DNA of 64,000 bases, taken from assembly GCA_005406025.1 (NCBI GenBank), contig BGZK01000081.1:620001-684000 (forward strand), written 5' to 3'. Each line of letters begins with the position of its first letter. The first letter of the stretch is position 1. The notes under the pieces were generated by a model. It was given only the letters and a program-made list of their open reading frames with translations. It did not search any database and was not told the origin of the DNA. Source of the DNA: Eumeta japonica (taxonomy: Eukaryota > Arthropoda > Insecta > Lepidoptera > Psychidae). Below are positions 53,608 through 64,000 of the stretch, in pieces. A program made the position numbers and the translations under genes.

Positions 53608-56600
53608 CAAGAGCGATGCGGTCGGTGATGGTGGCCAGGAGGATGTACGGACGTAGGCCGCGGTCGCGCAGCATCAGCGCGCCGGTGAGGTCCATGCTGG
53701 TGACGCGTATCTTTCCCTTGCGGACGTACGCTTCTTCTCGACCTTGACGTTATTGCATGATTTATTAATTTTAAGAAGTCTTTAAAATAGGCTTCTCAGA
53801 TTAAGGTACAAGAAGCGTCGAAGGTAAACCCAAATCGAGCTGCTGTAGTTTACATTGTTTATGCGATTGTCCATAAATAAATTAAACGATAACAGTGCCT
53901 CTACACTTCATAGTTTGTAATCTACATATATGTTAAATTGATCCAAATGTACTCTATTTATTTAGACGGAGTCTTTCTGCTTTTCTGGAGAGTTTTTATA
54001 CAAATAGTACTACCCTTATCAATCTGCTACAATGCAACATTTTGATACGAGTTTTTTAATAGATTTCTTTCGACTCAATTTATATTTCAATACATGAAGG
54101 AAAACCTTTTTGTGTTTGTGTAAATTTTCTATGGTCTTTCATAAAAGCGAAACCTGATTCGTACTCTTTATTTCTTTTCAAAACTTATAGAACTATAACT
54201 TGTAGAATTTATATAAAATTCTACAATTTATAAACTCATGGTATATAAATCGCTGACAAGTGTGATTGCGGTGCAGAAATATAATTATTTTAATAAATCA
54301 TCAGTTCATAAATGTTAAACACAGGGGATGCTTTTCATTTTATAGTCATAAGTCAATAAGTAGAGAACAAAATTAAATTATTGAAGAAATTTCCATACAT
54401 ACTTAAAAATTGTCATAATTTTAATGAAGCGTCTGTTCGATACTCCAGCTGTTCTGTTCGAGCTTCTATATTATATATCAAATAAATAGAATTAAGAAGT
54501 ACGTTACTTAGACCATAAGAGTGTCCGCGGATTTCGCTGTAAGTAAGAAACTGTCCCGCTAATAACATCTCGTCGAAGTGCGTACGCGTCACTTGCAAGA
54601 AACCGTCGGAGTTGTGACGTTCCGCGGTGGTGTGTAGCGTCGCCCGCTCCACGTGCTCAGAACACTCCGTCGCTAGTCTATGTACTAGGGCGCCTGAAAT
54701 GAAATAGAAAATGGAAGCGCCTTTTAATAGAAAAACCAAGTCTATATTAGGTTTTTATTTGATATTTGGAAATATTTCTTTTCGATGTCATAGTTTTTTT
54801 AATGTCAAACGATACTAGGACAAACATTGCCGAGCGTAATGATGAAATCGGCAATTAGAGCTATTTAAATACGAGAATCAATTACGATTGATGGTGATAT
54901 AGAATCAAAATAGAATGTAATTTTCAGCAGTGCTCCAACAAAAAAAAATACCGATTAGTATAATATGAATAGACTACACTAATTCGACGTTACATTTACG
55001 AAACAAAGTTGAAGACCGTTAGCAAAAAAAATAAAATGCTTATCTCGAGGAAACTTTGCCATAGAGAAATTCAGTGAGATAGAAATATATGGAATAATTA
55101 ACACTGATGCCACCGCAAAACGACATTTAATGTGAATTTGAAATAATTTGTGAAAAACTGAACGAAATTTGTGTGAGGGAGTCCATTTGCAGTGCGATAA
55201 CAAAAGTCTGTTATCTATAAAAATGTATTTTTAAATGAATTTGAAAAAATATAGTCTAGTGCTATTTCAAATTTGTGCAACGTACATTCGCGATACCCTT
55301 GATATCTGTGAAAACATAAGCACGCAGGAAAATCAATGCAAACTGTTATTGTAAAGCAGTTTACGTGCAGCGAGGGAATATTGTAGGGAAAGCATTTTAA
55401 ATAAAAGAATATTCCTTTTATTTCTTCCTCCAAATCTTCTTATCGAGTTCAATGCTCGGCGAAAGCCCCTTCTAAATTCCTTCGAATTAATTTAGCAGGA
55501 AAAAGAAAGCATCAATGTATACCGAACGGATTTAGACAAAACGAATTTACCTTTTCCGACTGCTTCTGACCCCACAATCACAACTATAGGATGACCGTTG
55601 GTGTCGGCCGGCGGAGTGAATGGTGACACCCGCGCACGGGTAAGCTGTTCGATGTACAACAGCCGCATCAGTCTTTGAAACGACGTCGTAGACATCGATG
55701 GCGACATGTCCATGATGTATTCGCGCTAAAGGATAATGACGAAATATAAAAATAGGATAGGAAATAATAAAATGAAAAAAAATGTGAAATTGATGAGAAA
55801 AGAGAAGTCTGAAATTTGTTATAAGTGATGTTATAACTCAAAATTCATATCGATGTTTACTAAGTAATGTAAAACTCCTTCGTAAATTGGCAATTTAATT
55901 ACAGCTGTTGATAGAGATTTCGTACTGTCCTTGCAGTAGTCTTATAATTTTTCAATTAAAATTAACACGGTTTTCTTTATTTGTAACTCATTTCGATCTA
56001 TGGATATAAAGAAAATCGGATAAGTGCGAATAGGACTCGCACCCCGAAGGTTCCATGCAAGTTTAATTATCTATGTAGATATTTCATCTGTCAGGTTTAT
56101 GGACGTTTTGAAGATGGATTAAAGTCCGGTAGTATATTTTTATGTTCGAACTTTTGTAAAAATCGCGGTGAGCCACGGTTATATGGATTAGATATTTCAA
56201 TTTTATATAATTTCCAGACTTTTATATCGATATTTGACTACGTAAGATTAACAAATGCTCTTCGATGTATGGATGGATAATAAATAGGACGATCATTCAC
56301 TTTGCTAAGCTCCAGGGTCTGGCGAAGAGTTGGTACTAGATACGATACAAAATCCAAATAGGGAGTTTAAGGCGTTGCCCCACCATGTTAGCGTAGTCTC
56401 CACAGCGGCGGTTGCCCATTTTTTGGCTTTCCTCGGAATAAGACTATCGTGAGCTTCGTACCCAAATCGTTAATTCGGTTCGGTGCTACATGCGGTCTAT
56501 GCTCATACACCAAAAAAATTATGTTATTTGACCATTACAAATTTAATAAAAACAATGCTAACTTTAGTTTGAAAAAAATTATGTAAATTACGTACACGCC

Positions 56601-59600
56601 AGCTGTGACCCACTACTTTGTAAAATTAATTCCTCTACTCTAGTTCAGCGTGTACACGTGCAAACCGTCGATCGACACTAGTCTCAAAAGGATGTGCACG
56701 AAAAGTTGAACTCAGTCCTGTTTACTGGCTGGAATGGCAAGAAAAGTCGTCAAACGCCTTCCCGTACGAGCTGAATTATGGCCTGAAGGAAATGCTAAAA
56801 CGAAATAGTAGATTCGGTGAACCTATCGAAGTTACCAAAAATCAGCTTTGCATAATCCGTGTGATATTGCTGGAAGGTGGGCAGCCAATCGTATTATTCA
56901 CAGGATAAATGATAGGAATTTCAAATCAAGCGCTTTAGCGATGTGATGCTAGTAATGATTCAAATACTTTTTTAAAGATAGAAATCAGAGTAGAGATCGG
57001 AACAACGGCTTCAATGTAAATACTACCCAACAAGCAAAATCACCCTGAAATACGTACTTTGGAAGGATATGTAGATTTATAATGCTCTAATAAGGGCTTC
57101 AGTATTTGGTACCGCACTGTTTTTTCTCCTTAAGTATATTTACTACTATAATTTTATCTTGTAACTGTTTACAAAATCGTATTTACTGAGTTCAAAATAG
57201 GTTCAACACTCCTGTAAAAGCATAAAGAAAGAGCAATTTCACTGAGTAGTAATTACTCCAGTTACTTAGACTTACAAGCGCTTACAAGGTGACAGTTTAT
57301 GACCTATATAAGTAAATATAAAGTTAAATTACTTGAACTCATTTACAGTTCTTGTTTGGTTTTACATTAGTCTAAAAGTGAGTTTCTTAAAGATAAGAAA
57401 TCGGACGATATTAAAAAAGACGAAAATAATGAAGAATTTACAGAACAGTTTCTAGCGCTGATATCGATAAGTGAAGAGGATTGGCTTCACATGCTTCAGC
57501 TTGGAGATACAAAACTCTGTAGAATTTGGAATATTCTGAACAGTAATCTCAATGAGAAGGGTCTTCGATATTTAAGAGAATTATGTTATAAAAGGGAACA
57601 AACTTTTTCGTTGTATTTGGCGGTGCTAAGGACAATTCTAGATGGGTGATGCCAAAGTAGGTGAAATGGCTACTATATAGCATGAACCATGATGATATCG
57701 GACATTTTGGAGTAGAGAAGACCCTTGAGAAGTTGAATGAAAAATTGGTTAGCTAGGATGTCCGATTTTTAAAAAAGTATTTAACTTATTTTATTGAATC
57801 GTTTATGCGAAAAACCAATCCAACACACGCGAAGGACTTCTTCACTATAGTGTGGAGAAGCCCTTCTATAGAGAAAATGTTGACGTATTCTTTTATAAAC
57901 TGCATGTCAATTACATTGGCATTTTTTTCAGATAGAAAAGAGGTTACATTCTCCTACTTATCATGGCAGATGGTTTTAATAAATTCTATTTCATGAGATC
58001 CGTAAAAAACACTAACAGTCAAAACGCAATCAAAGCACTTGACGATATATTCTGCATATTTAGGAGTCCCAATCAGTTAGTGAGCTAATGTGATAGTTGC
58101 TTTATATCGCATATTTATAAACGGTTTAAACATATCCTCAATGTTTTGGCTAGACCTCGGTTCAACGACCAGATTAGAGCGTTGTTGACGGGTGTATCTG
58201 GTGACGGGTCACGCGCCGCTAACCAGAGGGGCTAAAAAATCAGATAAGCCACGAAAGTCAATATTGAGAAAATAATCCGAGATTGTACCGATGCAATTTT
58301 AGTAAGTAAAATTTGCTGGCGGTAAAGCACCGCGGCCACCGTGATGCGTGATTTATTGTGCACATCGTTGCGGCTGCCCGCCACGGCACCTCCGCGTCCA
58401 CTATCGTGCGCCCGCCTCGCATGCGTCGATGCAGTACCTATCCAAATCGCGCAAAAGCGCTCCTATTTTGCGAACCGGCGCTTCTAGGCGTTCTTTATCG
58501 CACGTATTCACCACTCTAGCGGGGGTCCCGAGCCCTGTTTCACCGGTGACCATACACCGAGTTTATTACAGCATGCTCCGTCCCGAACTTTGAGCTTGGT
58601 TGACGAAGCCGCCATAAACCTTGAAGATCAAATCCAAGAAATATTTCAAAGCTGAGAGAGGTAACGAGGGCAACGGATCGTCGTCACATGGCTGTGGCTG
58701 CTGCTGTTGTGTTTTCGATTTCTGCTGTGGACATAGTCCACGGATTTCGCCAATGTGCGATTCGATGTGTACCGCCAAGTACGCATTCGCCCTCTCTCTT
58801 CATCTTCGCATTGCCCCGCCTGTCACTCGGTCCCGAGCACCGGTACCCAGCTGCACTCAATAGCACGCGCTTCCTGACACACTTAGGAAGAGTGCGCCCC
58901 CACGTCTACCACCTTTACTTAAATGAATTTCAAACACAATGAAGAGCAAATCCCGAAGCTGGGGTATCTAATTACGGCAGTTGACTGCCTTTGTGTCGCC
59001 GTGGCTACTGCTGTCGGGAGTCCGACTTCCGGCGTAAACCTAGTTGACGGATTTCGTCGATGCCTGACGCACGTCTGAGCGACGTGTACAGCTACGTCCG
59101 CCTTCGCCCTTACACTTTCATTTTATCATTCTGAAGGGTGCCCGGCCCCGCCGACCGGCGCACGAGCGCGCGCTGCATCATATGTTCAGGCGTATGCACT
59201 TTCTATAAAATTTGTGTGAATTCGTCCAGTTCAATTAGGAAACTCGTGCTGTTAACAACAGAAGAACAAGTGAAATCTTTGCTCTGTCCATAATTTGTGC
59301 TCATCTGCGAAGAAGCGTCTTCTGAAGATTAAGAAGAAATCGTTCCGAAGTGCGGGCTTATCAGCAGTAGAAATATCGCCCTAACATTTATTATGACAAT
59401 TTTCGGACCCCAATAATTGTGGCAGAACATAACAATAGATTATAAGCTAGTTATTCCCTTTTTTGGCAATTACCTGTGTTTGAGCGTCTACGTCTTCACC
59501 GTCAACTTTGAGGATTGCAGGAAACGTGTTGAATACCACATGTCTATAGTTCGGGGAAGAGCATATCGGATTGGTGCGTAAATCCAGTATCGTTAGGCGC

Positions 59601-62600
59601 CGCATTTGCTTCATGTACACGACCATGTCCAGCAAGGGGGTAAAGCGGTTGTTGCGAGCGTGCAATTCGCGAAATCTGGAAAATTTTAAGTTTTAGACAT
59701 ATTGATTGAAGAAAAAAATATGCATGTAAATTATTGGGTCACACACGGATTGATGTGTAAATGTACTGATTCGCATTAGATGATCAAAATGTATGAGATC
59801 CTCTGGTAATTTAAAAATGAATACTTAATTTGCGATTTGATACGGATTATCTGAAATGAATAGAAACATTCTATTATTTACCTGAACTTGTAGTTATGTA
59901 TACATCCTGAAAATTATCTCTTTAAGTGACCTATATCGTCAGGTGGTCAACTCCGTGAACGCCTAATTTTCTCTATACATATAAACGCTCACAAAACTAT
60001 AGATAGTTTGTCTACCGCACGCTTATGAAGTTTTACATTTTACGTTGACTAACAACTTTGGCATAATCGTATCTTCCGTTTACGGACGGAGATCAGTGGC
60101 CAGTGATACACGTGATTATAATACAAAGGAAACAGTGAAGTTTGTGTTGCGGAAATTGACAAAATAATAAGAGGAACGTGCCACAATGTACATATTTCCT
60201 CGATTATAGTGAAAACATCTTAGCAATAGTAACTATCGGATTCCCATTGTAGAAAGGATATTATATATATAAATCTACATACATAAATAAAGTTAAGTGT
60301 CTGTCTGTGATTTCAAAACAAGTATATTGTATTAAGTTTATACATTTATTTATATGTATCAAGCACTCAAAACAATCCTTTTAAAATATTTTTTCTATCA
60401 GTTTGCCTATTTGATTGTTCTAGGTATTATCGTAACGACAAAAATGATTACGATGACATTTTCATTGGTAGGTAGAGGAGCATATCGAGTTGTGTTTAAG
60501 TACTTTTTATACCGAATTGAAAAACCTCTATATAAAAATGGAATAATTATTGGAATTGAAAGAAGTTGGTGAAAGCGAAAGGAGGAACCAGGATCGAGAT
60601 CAGGACTCAAATCGGAACTGTTGAAGTCGAGGACGAAAAGCGGGATCGGTACCGTGATGAACCCATGTCAACAGATGATGATTGATAAATAATGTAAGAA
60701 TTCATTATATGTTTACACGAGCTGAATATTGGGAGAGTGCTAACTACAATAAAAATTATTGATAGGTTTTAGGGTTGCCTAAGTCACTAAGAAATTTTGT
60801 CATTTAACCGACTTCAATATATTAATTTCATTTAAAATTGACTATAAAAGTATAAAGATAACTATAGACTAATGGAAGGATATACGGTATATTTTAAGGA
60901 TATGTGAGAGTAAATAAGAACCTTTATGATTTTAGTGATTTTCTTAAAATTTTGTAAGTACACAGTTGGAAGTCAAAGGAAGGATGTACGATGCTTTTTA
61001 GAGTTCTATGAATATAATTAAACACCCATGCCTACCAATTTCAACAAAATCTGGTATGCAGACAGTTTGAAGTTAATGGGAGAATATATGACACATTTTT
61101 TAGGGTTTGGTGAGAATAACTAAAATTGATAGAATCGGGGTCAGTAAATTATAAAATGTATATTAATCACAAACATATGCAAAAAAAAAAATATTTAGAC
61201 GAACATACAGACAGAAGCGACGGATTTATTAGTAGTCTAGATATTTATGCCACGACGATCTAACAAAGGAATCTAACGAATTTGATGAAAACTTTTGTTA
61301 AAAGTCTCCTTTTCGTTTATATTTTCACGTCAAATTCAAAAGCCGCGGAGCCAGGTCTGTTGTTTAAATACTTACTTTTTATTGCGAGAAATGATGTTGA
61401 TATCGCTAACATCAATATAACCAACATCAATATAAGATATAACATCAGCAGATAAAATGGTTAAAAAGCATAAAATAAACTAACACCAACAGAACAAACG
61501 CGAGAAGCCTCACATTCAGAGGGGTGAAACAGTGAGAGGTAACTAGAAGTGTATATAATAAAAAAATGATTAGACTGATAACCGGCAATCCGATATATAG
61601 ATATATGCGCTATCTCGGAAACGGCCCTAAGGATTTGAAAGAGAATTTGTGCGTGGATACAATTATATTTTTCAAATTTTTCTATATAGGTGTTTTCTCT
61701 AGCAAAAAAAAAATCGAAGTTTTTCTTCATTTAGCGCTATTTCATATTATTTTGCGACAATCATATTGTTGCTATGTTATCGGTTCTCAACAACAAATAG
61801 TATTACTACATATAGATGGCGCTATTTAAATGAAGTATTGAAATAAATTTTGCGATATAACAGATGACACTATTTAAATAAAATAGTGAGATATATATTG
61901 TGAGGTAAAAGATGGCACTATTTAAATAAAATAGTGAGATATATATTGCGAGGTAAAAGATGGCACTATTTAAATAAAATAGTGAGATATATATTGCGAG
62001 GTAAAAGATGGCACTATTTAAATAAAATAGTGAGATACATATTGTGAGGTAAAAGATGGCACTATTTAAATAAAATAGTGAGATACATATTGCGAGGTAA
62101 AAGATGGCACTATTTAAATAAAATAGTGAGATACATATTGCGAGGTTAAAGATGGCACCATTTAAATAAAATAGTGAGACATAATAAATATGGTAATAGA
62201 ATAGATAATAAGAAAAGATGGACTATTTAAATAAAATAGTGAGATATATATGAGAGGAAAGATGGCACCATTTAAATAAAATAGTGAGACATAATAAGAG
62301 GAAAGATGCCTATTTAAATAAAATAGTGAGATACATACGAGAGGTAAAAGATGGCACTATTTAAATAAAATAGTAAGACACATTATGAGGTAAAAGATGG
62401 CCATTTAAATAAAATAAGATACATATTGAGGAAAGATGGCACTATTTAAATAAAATAGTGAGACAATGAGGTATATGGCACTATTTAAATAAAATAGTAA
62501 GATATGGACCATTAAATAAAAGTGAAGATAAAAGATGGCAATGAAATAAATAGTGAGAAATAGTGGATATATACACTATTTAAATAAAATAGTGATACAT

Positions 62601-63500
62601 ATTGCGAGACAAAAGATGGCACTATTTAATAAAAATCTAGATAAATTTCGCAATCTAACATATGGCACTATTTAAATAAAATATCTAGATGGAATCATAT
62701 ATACTTTTTTGCCAAAAACAAATGCCAGATTTAAAAAAAAATGGATAATTATTCAACGTAGGGAATCCTCTTCACGCGAATTGAACACGCCTTTTTTAAT
62801 ATAATACATACAAATAATAGCACAACGAAATAAATTATATGAAATTGACTTGTTTGGTTTACCCTTATGGCGAATGTCTAATTTATACATCAAATGTTTC
62901 TAATAAAGTGCAATTATTTTTAAAATCAGTTATTATTCAACTTTGCACTTGCACAAATTTTTGACTTTAAGATTTTGATGTATAAATGTTTCTGTATGTG
63001 ATATTTTGATTAAGTATATTTTTTACTAAAGTCCTTTTAACATTTTACTCTCGGGCATGATTATTTGACTCTGAGATCTTGTCAACCTTTGTCACAGATA
63101 TTTTTATTGAAATCATATTAATGTTCATTAAAGAATTAAACAACAAAAATAAGCATAGCTTGACCAGTTTCCTACACAGATATTCAAGAGTATTTCACAA
63201 GATAATAACAATTTCATAGGGACATTGATTTTGGGGCGACACAGGGGACGGATAAAGTAATCCCACGTCAACAACAAAATACCTTACCTGGAACACCCCG
63301 CGAAGAGTTTCAGAGAGCTGATATTGTTCTCGTTGACGTTCAAATAGTCGAGGTGAAGTAGGGTCTTCAAGTCCCCTTCGGGGCCGTGTTCGAAACCGGA
63401 GATATTGTTGTACGATAGATCCAGCCATAAGAGTTTCAAGTTATTTAAATTTTCCAAGCGCTGGATATGATTGTACGATAGATCCAATCGTCGAAGAAAC
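53608..63500 (-). CDS. LRGUK: LRGUK-like: leucine-rich repeats plus guanylate kinase-like domain (5' end outside window)
   Basis: LRGUK proteins work in axoneme and manchette formation in sperm and cilia; they are known from vertebrates, and insect copies are expected in testis. Exons seen: 63288-63500, 59474-59675, 55551-55725, 54508-54693, 53608-53742; all four junctions keep phase. The first two encode SDS22-type LRRs (LDLSYNHIQRLENL, LDLSYNNISGFE, LDYLNVNENNIS, ELHARNNRF) and the LRR cap (LDLRTNPICSSPNYRHVV). The third carries REYIMDM and the Walker A loop IVVIVGSEAVGKG. The fourth has the GMP-binding and lid part (ATLHTTAERHNSDGF, FDEMLLAGQF, GHSYGLS). The fifth has KIRVTSMDLTGALMLRDRG and RPYILLATITDR. 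The last third of a normal GK domain (arm after the RPYIL strand) is not recognisable, so the domain may be shortened. The N-terminus lies right of the window. The donor of the last exon (CTTG|gtagac) is a best guess. Confidence 0.85.
55750..57400. other. LRGUK intron, no feature recognised
   Basis: No exon found. 56640-56900 may be the upstream, unreadable part of the retroelement that follows. Confidence 0.35.
57405..58150 (+). pseudogene. Ty3/gypsy-type integrase relic
   Basis: Plus-strand frames with stops and shifts show, in order, a connection segment (SEEDWLHMLQLGDTKL at about 57470), the integrase zinc-finger His motif (DIGHFGVEKTLEKLN, about 57695), and the catalytic core around the first and second acids, with a HVNYIG stretch at about 57905, a MADGFNKFYF stretch at about 57965 and ALDDIFCIFRSPNQL at about 58045. 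No protease, reverse transcriptase, envelope or terminal repeat is recognised. It is an old, dead fragment inside an LRGUK intron, in opposite orientation to the gene. Confidence 0.75.
58340..59190 (-). repeat. G+C-rich segment with two diverged tandem copies
   Basis: Two blocks, about 58660-58835 and 58980-59170, share a layout: tggctgctgctgt / tggctactgctgt, gacttccgg/gattt, gacggatttcg / cacggatttcg, and a Pro/Arg-rich tail (tgccccgcc / ggccccgcc). On the minus strand the first gives HIESHIGEIRGLCPQQKS and a Gln run; the second gives GIDEIRQLGLRRKSD. They look like duplicated remnants of a coding sequence, but no intact frame, start or splice pattern is seen and I cannot name it. Confidence 0.4.
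60270..61250. repeat. Retroelement-derived repeat, probably inverse copy plus tail
   Basis: 60585-60660 (caggatcgagatcaggactc, gaaaagcgggatcggtaccg) is the reverse complement of the tcccg-rich body found at 21060, 23885 and 37940. The segment to 61250 ends with acgaacatacagacagaagc and ttattagtagtctagat, another repeat tail. Confidence 0.5.
61810..62695 (+). repeat. Minisatellite, about 20 units of 40-48 bp
   Basis: The unit is gatggcactatttaaataaa then atagtgagatatatattgcg and aggtaaaa. About 20 copies run from 61812 to 62690. The first seven are nearly regular at 47-48 bp; later ones are shortened and ragged. Each full unit contains an 8-bp inverted repeat, CACTATTT-aaata-AAATAGTG, able to form a small hairpin. 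Lies in the LRGUK intron between the LRR exons 63288-63500 and 59474-59675. Confidence 0.93.
62700..63280. other. Intronic DNA, no feature seen
   Basis: AT-rich, no repeat or exon recognised between the minisatellite and the LRR exon. Confidence 0.5.
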
Positions 63501-64000
63501 CTGTATTAAACAACTGTGTCAATTTCTGTCCCCCTTTTTTTTTTGCTTATTTCTGGATTCATGTACGGTATCCTTACATTAAGATTGTTTTTAAATAAAA
63601 TTTTAGAATAGAAAATTTCCACCATAAATTATTTCCATAAAATATTTTTTAACTTTTTACAATACAAGCTAATAAAAAAATATTTGAGCTCTAATATTAC
63701 TTAACCGTTTTAGCGTCTATGTTCACTGCATTGTGATAATTTTCAAGCTTAATTTTCTATATAAAAGTCATTCATTTTTACTAATTAATTCGTTTTGTTA
63801 CTTATTTAAATGCAAAATATATATGTATATATACATATACATCAGCTATTTGGCAGTAAGAAGTTTAAACAAACAAACTCTATAAATAATTAGATAATTC
63901 TGCCCTTTAGGAGAATACCTTCGTGAAGGAAAGAATACTTGCTGTTGCTACTTTGTAATAATTAAACTATAAATAACTTTTATCGATCATGCTGAGTATT
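63501..64000. other. LRGUK intron at window edge
   Basis: No exon is seen here; the preceding LRR exon must be further right. A short atatatgtatatatacatat stretch occurs near 63815. Confidence 0.5.

Noticed and set aside
57405..58150. Complete retrovirus-like element
   Set aside because: Only connection and integrase remnants are visible; no terminal repeats, reverse transcriptase or envelope region found.
61810..62695. CRISPR array
   Set aside because: Repeats are contiguous without unique spacers and the genome is an animal's; it is a minisatellite.

Overview
The window is a piece of an insect nuclear genome, most likely a moth or butterfly (Lepidoptera). It is AT-rich, its genes are split by GT-AG introns, and much of the intron and intergenic DNA is transposon debris typical of Lepidoptera: a cecropia-type mariner, a Helitron, several hAT elements, RTE-like tails, and the 'ctagcttttgcccgcggcttcgcc' family of repeats. 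The species cannot be fixed from this sequence.

Layout. 983-12027 (-): V-ATPase subunit H (VhaSFD). Its last exon lies left of the window. It has a phase-0 exon (8932-9123) that would insert 64 His/Glu-rich residues. 12203-16370 (+): TSEN2, the catalytic subunit of the tRNA-splicing endonuclease, divergent from VhaSFD across about 175 bp and with a mariner in its first intron. 16432-17874 (-): CMC1, a twin CX9C mitochondrial protein, convergent with TSEN2 with interlocked poly(A) signals. 17875-22500: no gene recognised, mostly old repeats. 22670-28826 (+): PSMD14/Rpn11, the JAMM deubiquitinase of the proteasome lid, with hAT debris in intron 2. 29011-32057 (-): the 3' exons of a gene I do not recognise.

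32500-44000 is transposon-dense: short tandem repeats, a dead Helitron with nested insertions, a large inverted repeat, a nearly intact ZBED-type hAT broken by one +1 frameshift, and a small dead hAT with recognisable ends. 42240-63500 (-) holds an LRGUK-like gene (leucine-rich repeats plus guanylate-kinase-like domain). The LRR and GK exons (53608-63500) are clear. A chain of five phase-compatible exons (42240-51392) is probably its long low-complexity C-terminus. Its introns hold a gypsy-type integrase relic, a G+C-rich duplicated segment and a minisatellite of about 20 units.

The host genes are unrelated housekeeping or ciliary-type genes and do not form a pathway. I see no operon, CRISPR array, rRNA or tRNA. 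The most interesting items are the cassette exon in V-ATPase H, the hAT element one base away from an open frame, the THAP exon enclosed by inverted repeats inside VhaSFD, the unidentified 3' exons at 29-32 kb, and the hairpin-bearing minisatellite. Exon borders were placed by eye and may be off by a base in a few cases.
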